From positions 4,999 to 68,998 of the forward strand of contig DATDFB010000228.1 of NCBI GenBank assembly GCA_036522835.1: a DNA stretch of 64,000 nucleotides, given 5' to 3'. Positions 40,286-49,901 of this stretch are shown piece after piece (within the stretch, counting starts at the first letter, position 1; the number at the start of each line of letters is the position of its first letter). The translations under genes were made by a program, and so were the position numbers. The stretch comes from DATDFB01 sp036522835 (GTDB lineage: Bacteria; Acidobacteriota; Thermoanaerobaculia; Gp7-AA8). A model generated the notes under the pieces. That model had not been told where the DNA came from. It searched no databases and saw nothing but the letters and a program-made list of their open reading frames with translations.

Positions 40286-42382
40286 ATGCGCCAGATCACC
40301 GTTCGCCTGGGCGACTACGTCGAGGAGGAGAAACGCCGCGAGCGCCGCGGCGGCCGCGCCGTGGCCGTCGTGGCGCTGGTGGCCCTGGGCGTGGTGGCGA
40401 TGTCGCACCCCTCGCCGGTCTCGTCCGGCACGCCGGCGCGCCTGACGGCGTCGTCAGCGGCGTTGCGGTTCTCGCCGCAGCTCGCCGGCACCGCCTCGGC
40501 CGCGCAGCTCGTGCGTCTGAGCAACAGCGGCGGCCAGTTGCTGTCGATCGCCCGGATCGTGTCGGACAACGACGCCTTCCGCCCCTCGTACGACTGCGGC
40601 GGCACGCTCGCGCCGAACGAATCGTGCAGCGTTGCCGTCGTTTTCGCGCCGGCCGGCGGAGGGACGCAGGCCGCCGACATCGCCGTGGAGACGAACGCCG
40701 GCACGACGAAGATTTCCCTCTCCGGAGAAGGCAAGGCCATCCCGCCCGTCGACCTCGGCCCAACCGATTTTGGCCGGGCGCAGGTCGGCACGGCCGTCGA
40801 GCGGACGGTTCGCTTCATGAACAGCGGGGCCATGCCGCTGTCGATGAAGGCGGCGGTCAGCGCGCCGTTCGAGATTGCCGACGACGCCTGCGCCGGCACG
40901 ATCGCGCCGGGCGGCAACTGCGAAGTACGGCTGCGCTTTCGCCCGGCCACGGGCGGCAGCGCCACGGGCGAATTGCGTCTCGCCGGCGTGAACGGTGCGA
41001 TGACCGCAAAGGGAGCGCTTCTCGGCACCGGCGTCGGCGAAGGCCCACCGCCACCGCCCGACACGGCCGCGCATCTCGCGGCGACACCGTCCGCGCTCGA
41101 TTTCCCGCCGCAGCCGGCCGGCACCACGTCGGCCGAACGCCCCGTTCGCCTGCAGAATGACGGCGGCAGCGCCCTCGCCATCGTCAACGTGACGGTCAAA
41201 GGCGATGCCTTCCGCCTCTCCAACCGCTGTGGAACCGCGCTCGCGCCGAACGCCGCCTGCAGCGTGGCCGTCGTCTTCGCGCCGGCGTTCGAGGGGAAAG
41301 AGAGCGGGACGCTGACGATCGTCACCAACGGCGGGACGGCGGAGATCCCGCTGAGCGGCCAGACGCCCCCGCGCGCGCCGGTGGCCACGCTCGATCCGAT
41401 CGAATTCGGCCGCACGCTTCTCGGCGCTCCGGTCGAGCGCGCCGTACGCTTCGTCAACAGCAGCGCATTGCCGATCGCCGTCGGAAAAGCGACGACGAAC
41501 GCGCCGTTCGCTGTATCGGCCGACGGCTGCCGCAACGCCAAGCTCCCGCCGGGCGGTGGCTGCGAGATCCGCGTGCAGTTCCAGCCCGCCGGCGCCGGCG
41601 GCGTCAAGGGAGAGCTCGTGCTCGTCGATCCGCGCGGCGACGTCGTCGCGCACCGCCTGCTGAGTGGAACGGGCTTCAAGCCGGCCACGCCGGCCCACCT
41701 CTCCACGGCGCCGCAGGCACTCCTCTTTCCACAGCAGTCGCCCGGCACGACCTCGGACACGCGCATCGTGCAGGTGCGCAACGACGGCGGCGAAGAGATG
41801 ACGATCCGCACCATCGCCGCGCGCGGAGAGGCGTTCCGCGCCGCCAGCCGCTGCGGCAACACGCTCGCGCCGAACGAGGCGTGCAGCATCGCCGTCGCCT
41901 ACGCACCGCCCGCGGCCGGCAAGCACGGCGGCACGCTGGCGATCGTCACCACCGGCGGCACGGCCATGATCCCGCTCGGCGGCGAAGCACCCGCGCCGGC
42001 GGTCCTGCGCATCGATCCGACGGACTTCGGCCGGGCGTACCTCGGGCAACGCGTCGAGGGCCGCGTCTCCCCCGCTCAAGCCGTCGAGCGCGTCACCCGC
42101 TTCATCAATCGCGGGCGGACGACCATCGTCATCGGCAAAGCGGCCGTATCGCAGCCGTTCCAGATCTCGGCCGACGGCTGCAGTAACGCCACGCTGCCCC
42201 CGGGCGGCGGCTGCGCGATTCGCCTGCTGTTCCGCCCGGCGGCGATCGGCGGCGTGAAGGGAAATCTGCTTCTCGTCGATCCGCGCGGCAACGTCGTTGC
42301 CGCGGGTGTCTTGACGGGAATCGGCTTGAGCCCCGCGTCGGCGAACGGATCCCGCTACCTCGGCACGAATCAGACCCCGTAG
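40286..42382 (+). CDS. Membrane-anchored protein with six HYDIN/ASH-type Ig-like domains
   Basis: 698-residue protein. A basic N-terminus (EEEKRRERRGG) and one membrane helix (AVAVVALVALGVVAM, about residues 26-40) are followed by six beta-sandwich domains of the ASH/HYDIN choice-of-anchor-D type. They alternate in two kinds: A domains open like LRFSPQLAGTASAAQLVRL, and B domains like DFGRAQVGTAVERTVRF. The order is A-B-A-B-A-B. Most domains have a cysteine pair near an xCxxxLAPNESCS or LPPGGGCEIR segment, probably a disulphide. It looks like an extracellular adhesion or scaffold protein. Confidence 0.85.
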   Translation: MRQITVRLGDYVEEEKRRERRGGRAVAVVALVALGVVAMSHPSPVSSGTPARLTASSAALRFSPQLAGTASAAQLVRLSNSGGQLLSIARIVSDNDAFRPSYDCGGTLAPNESCSVAVVFAPAGGGTQAADIAVETNAGTTKISLSGEGKAIPPVDLGPTDFGRAQVGTAVERTVRFMNSGAMPLSMKAAVSAPFEIADDACAGTIAPGGNCEVRLRFRPATGGSATGELRLAGVNGAMTAKGALLGTGVGEGPPPPPDTAAHLAATPSALDFPPQPAGTTSAERPVRLQNDGGSALAIVNVTVKGDAFRLSNRCGTALAPNAACSVAVVFAPAFEGKESGTLTIVTNGGTAEIPLSGQTPPRAPVATLDPIEFGRTLLGAPVERAVRFVNSSALPIAVGKATTNAPFAVSADGCRNAKLPPGGGCEIRVQFQPAGAGGVKGELVLVDPRGDVVAHRLLSGTGFKPATPAHLSTAPQALLFPQQSPGTTSDTRIVQVRNDGGEEMTIRTIAARGEAFRAASRCGNTLAPNEACSIAVAYAPPAAGKHGGTLAIVTTGGTAMIPLGGEAPAPAVLRIDPTDFGRAYLGQRVEGRVSPAQAVERVTRFINRGRTTIVIGKAAVSQPFQISADGCSNATLPPGGGCAIRLLFRPAAIGGVKGNLLLVDPRGNVVAAGVLTGIGLSPASANGSRYLGTNQTP

Positions 42383-42411
42383 CCGCGGTTCGGTTTTCCT
42401 CGCTTCGGGGA

Positions 42412-42560
42412 ACAATGATCACAAATGAGCTCGTACGAGCTCATTTGTGTCACTTTGGAGCTCGGAAGAGCACATGCGAGGAAAAATGTTCTCGTTCGAG
42501 AAAAAATGATCTCGAATCTGCTCTTCCCAGCTCGTTTCGAGAAGAAACGAACTGAAATCA
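42412..42560. repeat. Cluster of nested palindromes (family I)
   Basis: A perfect 30-base palindrome at 42420-42449 is built on GAGCTCGTACGAGCTC. An outer inverted pair (42458-42472 with 42519-42533, one mismatch) encloses a TTCTCG/CGAGAA stem-loop at 42489-42502. A TCGTTT/AAACGA stem follows near 42532-42550. It fills the gap between convergent genes and differs in composition from them. Confidence 0.88.
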
Positions 42561-42572
42561 CGTCGTCTCGGC

Positions 42573-44423
42573 TCACGCCACCGCCGTCTCGCGGTATTGG
42601 ATCTCGTAGAGCTTGCGATACAGCCCATTCGCCCGCATCAGCTCTTCGTGCGAGCCGCGCTCGCGGATCTCTCCGTGATGGAAGACGAGGATCGTGTCGG
42701 CGGAGCGGATCGTCGACAAGCGGTGCGCGATGACGATCGACGTCCGCCCCTCCATGAGCGTCTGGATGGCCTCCTGGATCAGCCGCTCCGTCTCCGTGTC
42801 GATCGACGAGGTGGCCTCGTCGAGGATCAGCACGGGCGGATTGAAGGCGAGCGCGCGCGCGAACGAGAGGAGCTGCTTCTCGCCGACCGAGAACCCCGCC
42901 CCGCGCTCGCGCACCTCGGCCTTGTATCCCTCGGGGAGGCGCGAGATGAAGCGGTCCGCCTGCACGCGCTCCGCGGCCTTGCGCACGGCCTCGGCGCTGA
43001 TGTCGGGGTCGCCCAGGGCGATGTTCTGCTCGACCGTGCCGGTGAAGAGAAAAAAGTCCTGCTGCACGATGGCGAAGAGCGCGCGCAGCGAGGCGAGCGA
43101 GTACTCGCGGATGTCGACGCCGTTGATCAGGATCTCCCCGCGTTGCGGCTCGTAGAAGCGCAGCAGCAGCGCCGTCACCGTCGTCTTCCCCGCGCCGGTG
43201 TGGCCGACGATGGCCACGCGCTCGCCCCGCTCCACGCGGAAGGAGACGTTCTTCAGCACCCACTCCGGTTCGTTGTACGCGAAGCAGACGTTCTTGAACT
43301 CGATGGACCGCAGCTCGCCAACCTCCCGCGTGCCGCTGTCGAGAATGCGCACCGGCGTGTCGAGCAATTTGAAGATCCGCTCGCTCGCCGCCATCGCCGC
43401 CTGCAGGATGTTGTACTTCTCGGAAAGATCGGAGATCGGCTCGTAGAACCGCTGCGAGTAGGTGAAGAAGGCGATGAGCGCGCCGATCGAGAGCGTGCCG
43501 CGGATGACCTGTCCGCCGCCGTACCAGACGATGAGCGCCACGCCGACGGTCTCGATCAGCTCGATGACCGGGTAGAAGACGGCGTAGTAGAAGATCGAGT
43601 CGATGTTGGCGTCGCGGTGCCGCGCGTTCAGCGCGTCGAACTTCCCCCCCTCGGCGTCGGTGCGGTTGAAGAGCTGCACCGTGGCCATGCCGGAGATGTG
43701 CTCCTGCAGGAACGCATTGATCGCGGCGATGCGCGCGCGCACCTGCCGGTAGGTGATGCGCGCACCGCGGCGGAACCAGATCGAGACGAGGATGATCGCC
43801 GGCGTGATGGAGAAGAGCACCAGCGCCATCCGCCAGTTCATCCAGAACAGCACGCCGACGATGCCGGCCAGGACGAAGATGTCGCCGAAGATGGCCACGA
43901 AGCCGGCCGTGAACATCTCGTTGAGCGCGTCGACGTCCGTGGTCACGCGTGTCATCAACCGCCCGACCGGATTGCGGTCGAAGAACTGCACGTCGAGCTT
44001 CTGCAGGTGCGTGAAGATCTGCTTGCGGAGGTCGTACATGATGTACTGCCCCATCAGATTCATCATCACCATCTGCGTGTAGAGCACGCCGAAGCCGGCC
44101 AGCAGCGTGACGAGGTAGACGAGCGCCGCGGCGTTGATGCCGCGCATCGGATCGAAGACGAATCCGTGCGCGCGCAGCCACTCGCCGACCGTCGCGCTGA
44201 CGCCGATGGTCGGCGCCCCCTGCACCGGCTTGACGAAGAGATCGACGGCAACGGCGATGATGGCCGGCCCCGCCACTTCGAGCACCGAGGAGAGGATGAC
44301 CAGCGCGACGGAGACGCCGGCGCGGACGCGGTAGGGGTGTAGATACCGCAATAGACGCCGGGCAAGGTGCGGGTCGAACGCGCGCGCGGATTCGTCTTCG
44401 TGTTTTTCGATCGATTCGGACAT
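42573..44423 (-). CDS. ABC exporter half-transporter with degenerate signature motif
   Basis: 616-residue type IV ABC exporter with six membrane helices (residues 35-330) fused to an ATPase domain. Walker A is GHTGAGKTTVTALL near residue 397 and Walker B is LILDEATSSID, with the catalytic glutamate kept. The signature reads FSVGEKQLLSFARAL instead of LSGGQ. It lies downstream of a second half-transporter with the opposite defect, so the two should form a heterodimer like BmrCD or TM287/288 with one degenerate site. The substrate is unknown; lipids or drugs are typical. Confidence 0.92.
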   Translation of the reverse strand: MSESIEKHEDESARAFDPHLARRLLRYLHPYRVRAGVSVALVILSSVLEVAGPAIIAVAVDLFVKPVQGAPTIGVSATVGEWLRAHGFVFDPMRGINAAALVYLVTLLAGFGVLYTQMVMMNLMGQYIMYDLRKQIFTHLQKLDVQFFDRNPVGRLMTRVTTDVDALNEMFTAGFVAIFGDIFVLAGIVGVLFWMNWRMALVLFSITPAIILVSIWFRRGARITYRQVRARIAAINAFLQEHISGMATVQLFNRTDAEGGKFDALNARHRDANIDSIFYYAVFYPVIELIETVGVALIVWYGGGQVIRGTLSIGALIAFFTYSQRFYEPISDLSEKYNILQAAMAASERIFKLLDTPVRILDSGTREVGELRSIEFKNVCFAYNEPEWVLKNVSFRVERGERVAIVGHTGAGKTTVTALLLRFYEPQRGEILINGVDIREYSLASLRALFAIVQQDFFLFTGTVEQNIALGDPDISAEAVRKAAERVQADRFISRLPEGYKAEVRERGAGFSVGEKQLLSFARALAFNPPVLILDEATSSIDTETERLIQEAIQTLMEGRTSIVIAHRLSTIRSADTILVFHHGEIRERGSHEELMRANGLYRKLYEIQYRETAVA

Positions 44424-44503
44424 GGTTTTAGGTTCTTAGGTTCTTAGGTTCTTAGGTTCTTACGTTGTTAGGAAGAACCTAAGAACCTAAGAACCCAAGA
44501 ACC
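44424..44503. repeat. Inverted repeat of GGTTCTTA units (family E)
   Basis: Tandem GGTTCTTA units (44424-44461) face complementary TAAGAACC units (44475-44503), between the two ABC half-transporter genes of one operon. Confidence 0.88.
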
Positions 44504-44511
44504 AAGCCCCC

Positions 44512-46251
<1,740 letters not shown>

Positions 46252-46259
46252 GCGTCAGG

Positions 46260-46335
46260 AATGCAGAATGCCGAATGCAGAATGCAGAATTCTCGGCTCC
46301 CGGCGTTCTGCATTTTGCATTCTGCATTCTGCATT
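46260..46335. repeat. Inverted repeat of AATGCAG units (family D, copy 3)
   Basis: AATGCAG-type units at 46260-46291 face complementary CTGCATT units ending at 46335. It separates the ABC operon from the small gene upstream and touches that gene's stop codon. Confidence 0.9.
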
Positions 46336-46706
46336 CATGCCTTCTCCCTCAGCGGCAGCCGTTTCATCTCTTGCAGCGCAATGCGCAAAACGCTCCCCAA
46401 CGTGAAGCCTTGCGGAAAACAGTGCGGGATCCGCACGCCGGCGCCGGAGAGCTCCAGGAAGTCGAGCGGCGGCTTGCGCCGCGCCAGCACGTGCACGAGC
46501 TTGCGCGGCAGGTCCTCGCGGTCGTCGGCGTTGAGGTGCAGGGGCTGGAGGTAGTAGCCGAAGTGCATGGTGCGCAGCGACGGCGTGCCGCCGGCGAACT
46601 CCGGCAGGGTGACGCTGAGCGTCATCGCCCCGAAGATCCAGTTCTCCTGGGCGAACTCGCCGCGCCAGAAGTCCTCTTCATGCTCGGTGAGCTTTTCGAG
46701 GCGCAT
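46335..46706 (-). CDS. Protein of unknown function
   Basis: 123-residue soluble protein with no signal peptide. Notable segments are LTEHEEDFWRGEFAQENWIF and MHFGYYLQPLHLNADDREDLPRKLVHVLAR. I do not recognise the family. Its stop codon touches the end of the family D repeat. It precedes the ABC exporter operon on the same strand. Confidence 0.6.
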   Translation of the reverse strand: MRLEKLTEHEEDFWRGEFAQENWIFGAMTLSVTLPEFAGGTPSLRTMHFGYYLQPLHLNADDREDLPRKLVHVLARRKPPLDFLELSGAGVRIPHCFPQGFTLGSVLRIALQEMKRLPLREKA

Positions 46707-46711
46707 CGCGG

Positions 46712-47416
46712 TTACGGAAGCTCCTCGAGGAGCGCGCGAGTCTTCCCCGCGCCATCGCGGAGCTCGATCGTGTAGCAGCTCTCCTCGGTGTGGAACGGCG
46801 TTCCGGGTTGGAGGGTCTTGCCGTGCGCCTCGTCATCGGTCGAGGCGCCGTGGATGCCGAGGACGTCGACGTACCGCCGTCCGTCATCGACGAACCGTTT
46901 GCCGTTCCAATGCGCGAGAAACGCGTCCGTCTCGACGCCGCATTCGTTTTGTCCGAGGTAACCGGCGGAGAGGATCTCCGGAACACCGTCGCCGTCGAGA
47001 TCGATGGCCTCGCCGAAATCGTCGGCGATCTTCACCAGACGATCACCGGCGATGTGCTCGACGATGGCCGACTCGCCGTGGCGTACGCTCAAGGTGACGA
47101 CAATATCCTGCGGATGGATGATGGGCATGACTTCCACGTCGCCGGAGCCGGAGCCTAGCGTCTGCTCGTCGAGCACGCGCGGCCTGCCGCCTCGGGAGTC
47201 GGGAAAGCGAAACAGCATCAGCTTTCCTTCGCCGGAGTTGCCGATCGCGGCCACGACGCGGCGCGGGTGTCCGCTCTTGTAGCGGTCGAGCACCGCGGCG
47301 TGAACGCGATACAAGCGCTCCGGGTCGGGATCGCGGAACGGCTCGAGCCGTTTTGCGACGTCGTCGGCGAACGCGTTTGTGGCCAGCGCAAGCGCCAGAA
47401 AGAGCAGCCGTGTCAT
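46712..47416 (-). CDS. Exported protein with calcium-binding-like DxDGDG loop
   Basis: 234-residue protein with a signal peptide (LFLALALATNAFAD). A beta-rich domain holds one DLDGDGVPEIL loop near residue 143, as in FG-GAP or VCBS repeats and EF-hand-like sites. The rest resembles a partial beta-propeller (RVVAAIGNSGEGKLMLFRFPD). Its function is unknown. The ATG overlaps the upstream gene's stop (ATGA). Confidence 0.7.
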   Translation of the reverse strand: MTRLLFLALALATNAFADDVAKRLEPFRDPDPERLYRVHAAVLDRYKSGHPRRVVAAIGNSGEGKLMLFRFPDSRGGRPRVLDEQTLGSGSGDVEVMPIIHPQDIVVTLSVRHGESAIVEHIAGDRLVKIADDFGEAIDLDGDGVPEILSAGYLGQNECGVETDAFLAHWNGKRFVDDGRRYVDVLGIHGASTDDEAHGKTLQPGTPFHTEESCYTIELRDGAGKTRALLEELP

Positions 47417-47673
47417 GGATTCAGTTTACGCAGCCCGGCCACGATCTCGTCGAGCTTGCCGCGATGGAACTCGTCGATGAAGCGCTGCAGCTCCCCTTCC
47501 GGCGTAGCGGCGACGTCCGCGGTGTAGACCTTCTTCAGCGCGCCGGCGAGGTAGACCTTCGTCTCCACGCGCCACGCCGGGCGGGTGAAGAACTCCGTCT
47601 GTACGGTGAGCTTTTTCGCCCCGACGTCGATGGCGTCGAGACGGCCCATGGGTGGGGTGGCGGGATCGGGCAT
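47413..47673 (-). CDS. Small protein of unknown function
   Basis: 86-residue protein starting MPDPATPPMG. It has a beta-hairpin core (LDAIDVGAKKLTVQTEFF, then AWRVETKVYLAGALKKVYT) and a C-terminal helix (ELQRFIDEFHRGKLDEIVAGLR). The frame stays open 38 codons further upstream, but that part is the family J repeat, so I took the ATG at 47673. It is coupled to the next gene. The family is unknown. Confidence 0.6.
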   Translation of the reverse strand: MPDPATPPMGRLDAIDVGAKKLTVQTEFFTRPAWRVETKVYLAGALKKVYTADVAATPEGELQRFIDEFHRGKLDEIVAGLRKLNP

Positions 47674-47699
47674 TGGTCGGTAGTCTACCCGTTGTCCCG

Positions 47700-47797
47700 T
47701 GTCATTCCGAGCCGCGCAGACGGCGAGGAATCCCCCGCACGCAGCGTCGCCCGGCGGCAAGTCGGAGACCTTTGCACCACAACGCACCTAAATGACA
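47700..47797. repeat. Inverted-end repeat with GTCATTCCGAGCCGCG arm (family J, copy 2)
   Basis: The left part closely matches 5414-5451. Its ends are the short inverted pair TGTCATT (47700) and AATGACA (47791-47797). It overlaps the stop codon of the upstream minus-strand gene. Confidence 0.75.
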
Positions 47798-48198
47798 AAC
47801 GTTGTGCTTCCCTGCCCCTGCTCTCCCAAAACCGACACGCTGTATTCGCCGGCTGCAAGCGGCGCCGCGGCACATTCGTCGCGATAGCCTGCCGGCAGTG
47901 CTCCGTATGTCACCGCAGCGAGCGCAGGCTTCCGCGGCCCACGCTCCGCCAGTTCCCGGTCGGCTCGTTCCTGCATGCCGTTGAGTATCGCGAGGATTTC
48001 AGGCGGCGCTTCATCGATCGGCCAAGATTGAAACATTCCGCCCGACGTTTCCACGTCCTGGAACTCCTCGGCGATGAACTGCCAGAACGTCTCGCCTGCC
48101 GCGTTCCCGACGAACATCGTCATGATCGACAGCGGCGGAGAGAACCGAAAGACGATCGTGTCCGCCACCTCGACCGACACGTCAACCGGCCGAAACAC
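47788..48198 (-). CDS. Protein of unknown function
   Basis: 136-residue soluble protein with no signal peptide. It begins with a beta-strand pair (PVDVSVEVADTIVFRFSPPL), contains an acidic helical middle, and ends LAAGEYSVSVLGEQGQGST. The family is not recognised. It lies one base after the sigma factor gene on the same strand, so the two may be co-transcribed. Its last codons run into the family J repeat. Confidence 0.6.
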   Translation of the reverse strand: MFRPVDVSVEVADTIVFRFSPPLSIMTMFVGNAAGETFWQFIAEEFQDVETSGGMFQSWPIDEAPPEILAILNGMQERADRELAERGPRKPALAAVTYGALPAGYRDECAAAPLAAGEYSVSVLGEQGQGSTTFVI

Positions 48199-48199
48199 G

Positions 48200-49372
48200 C
48201 TACCGGTCCCTTCGCACGCTCCGCCGGCACTTCGCCTCGGCCCGCGACTCGATCTGCCGCACCCTCTCGCGCGACAACCCCAAGATCTCCCCGATGTCGC
48301 GCAGCGTCAGCTCGTCGTCCTGCAGCACGCCGTACCGCAGCTTGAGAATCGTCTTCTCCTCGAGCGTCAGCGAGTCCACCGTCTTCTGCACCAGACCTTG
48401 CTGCTTCAACGACTCCAGGAGCGGCACGCGCGTCGTGTCGATGTTCGGGGACATGTCGGCCGGCAGGTCGCCGAGCTCGTACCAGTAGCGCCACCACGCC
48501 TTCGGATTCGGATTCGTGTAGAGCAAGAGCTGCGCGAGCTCGCTCTCGGTGATCGCCAGCGCCTCGCACACCTTCTGCCGCGCCAGCGACACCACCGCGG
48601 CCACGGCCTCCGGCTCGCGGTTGAGAAACGCCGCCAGCTCCCGGATGCTCTTCGGCATGTTGTCGGTGATGCCGTGGCGGAGCATCAGCACCAGGCGCTC
48701 CTTCGGCGAGAGCTCGGAGATGTGCGCGAGCAGCTCCTCGCGGCGCGACTGCTCCTGCATCTCGTCCTCGGCCGACGGGATCGTCGTCTGCTCGATCACG
48801 TCGGCCAGCTCCGTGTGCGACTCGTCGTCGAGCTCCGCGTTGAGCGAGAAGTTGTCGCTGTTCGCCTGCATCAGCGTCTGCACTTCCTTGAGCGACACCC
48901 CCAGCTCGTCCGCGAGCTCCTGCGGCGTCGGGATGTGGCTTCCCTCCGTGATCGCCGCGCCGATGGCCTTCTCCAGCCGGTACATCAGATTGGCGCGCTT
49001 CGGCGGCAGGCGGAAGGCGCCCCCCTGCTCCGAGAGCGCATGCAGGATGGCCTGGCGGATCCACCACACCGCGTAGGTGATGAACTTCACGTTCTTGTCG
49101 GGGTCGTATTTCTTCGCGGCGTGGATCAGGCCGATGTTCCCCTCGTTGATCAGATCGAGGAAGAGCACGTGCGCGTTGCGATAGCGCTTCGCGTACGACA
49201 CCACGAAGCGCAGATTCGCCTTGACGAGCTCCTCGAGCGCGCTCTTGTCGTTCTGCTGCACGCGGTAGCCGAGCTCGCGCTCGCGCTCCGGCGTGAGCCG
49301 GGGAATCTGCGCAATTTCGTGGAGATACTGGTTGAGCAGATCGTAGTCTTCGCGTTCGTCGTACCGGGCCAT
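48200..49372 (-). CDS. Sigma-70 family RNA polymerase sigma factor with an apparent second region 4
   Basis: 390-residue sigma factor lacking region 1.1. Region 1.2 is YLHEIAQIPRLTPERERELG (residues 16-35). Region 2 spans about 53-113 with NLRFVVSYAKRY, LINEGNIGLIHA and FITYAVWWIRQAIL. Region 3 covers 115-205. Two region-4-like blocks follow: LSPKERLVLMLRHGI...IRELAAFLNREPEAVAA (about 221-270) and LTLEEKTILKLRYGV...LTLRDIGEILGLSRERV (about 335-385). Only the second has the canonical helix-turn-helix. A linker of about 60 residues, rich in Trp and Tyr, separates them. It may recognise unusual promoters. Confidence 0.88.
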   Translation of the reverse strand: MARYDEREDYDLLNQYLHEIAQIPRLTPERERELGYRVQQNDKSALEELVKANLRFVVSYAKRYRNAHVLFLDLINEGNIGLIHAAKKYDPDKNVKFITYAVWWIRQAILHALSEQGGAFRLPPKRANLMYRLEKAIGAAITEGSHIPTPQELADELGVSLKEVQTLMQANSDNFSLNAELDDESHTELADVIEQTTIPSAEDEMQEQSRREELLAHISELSPKERLVLMLRHGITDNMPKSIRELAAFLNREPEAVAAVVSLARQKVCEALAITESELAQLLLYTNPNPKAWWRYWYELGDLPADMSPNIDTTRVPLLESLKQQGLVQKTVDSLTLEEKTILKLRYGVLQDDELTLRDIGEILGLSRERVRQIESRAEAKCRRSVRRDR

Positions 49373-49399
49373 TGGAGAGGCCCAATTCTACGACGAACG

Positions 49400-49846
49400 T
49401 TACGACTTCGGCGGCGCCGCTCCTCCTCCCTCGGCGGGCGGCGGAGGCGGTGGCGGCGGCTCGGGATGCCCGAGGTGACAGGTGATGCAAGCGACCTTTT
49501 GCGCTTTCGCGTCGAGGCGCGACAGGTAGTCGTTGTTGATGGCGCGGGTCATGCGAATCATCGTGCGCGCGACGCCCTTCTCCTTCTTCGCGTCCGAGGC
49601 GAAGTCGAAGCGCTCCTTCGCGCCGGGCGGGTTCGCCACGTGACAGTGATCGCAGCGCGTGCCGAGGGCGCGGGCGAAGCCGCGCATCGTCGCCACCAGC
49701 TCGTCGTGGCTGATGTTCGACGGCAGCACCTGCAGGTTCTTGAATTCGCTGGCGTCGGCGCGGACCTGCTGCTGCTTCTGCGCTTGCATCGCGGCGCAGG
49801 CGGCGAGGAGAAGAGCGGCGGTGACGGCGAGAGCTCTGATTCGCAT
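49400..49846 (-). CDS. Di-haem c-type cytochrome
   Basis: 148-residue exported cytochrome. The signal has a lipobox-like LAAC near residue 17, so it may be lipid-anchored. Two CxxCH haem sites are present, CDHCH (residues 65-69) and CITCH (120-124), giving two covalent haems. The spacing and the VLPSNISHDELVATMRGFARAL segment resemble short cytochromes related to the reaction-centre cytochrome subunit family. A Pro-rich then Gly/Ala tail follows. It may pass electrons in a periplasmic chain; the partner is unknown. Confidence 0.9.
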   Translation of the reverse strand: MRIRALAVTAALLLAACAAMQAQKQQQVRADASEFKNLQVLPSNISHDELVATMRGFARALGTRCDHCHVANPPGAKERFDFASDAKKEKGVARTMIRMTRAINNDYLSRLDAKAQKVACITCHLGHPEPPPPPPPPAEGGGAAPPKS

Positions 49847-49901
49847 AGGTTGCGCAAGCTAGCAGTTTGTGAAGCTGAGGACAACGGGAGTTACAGCCTT
49901 G

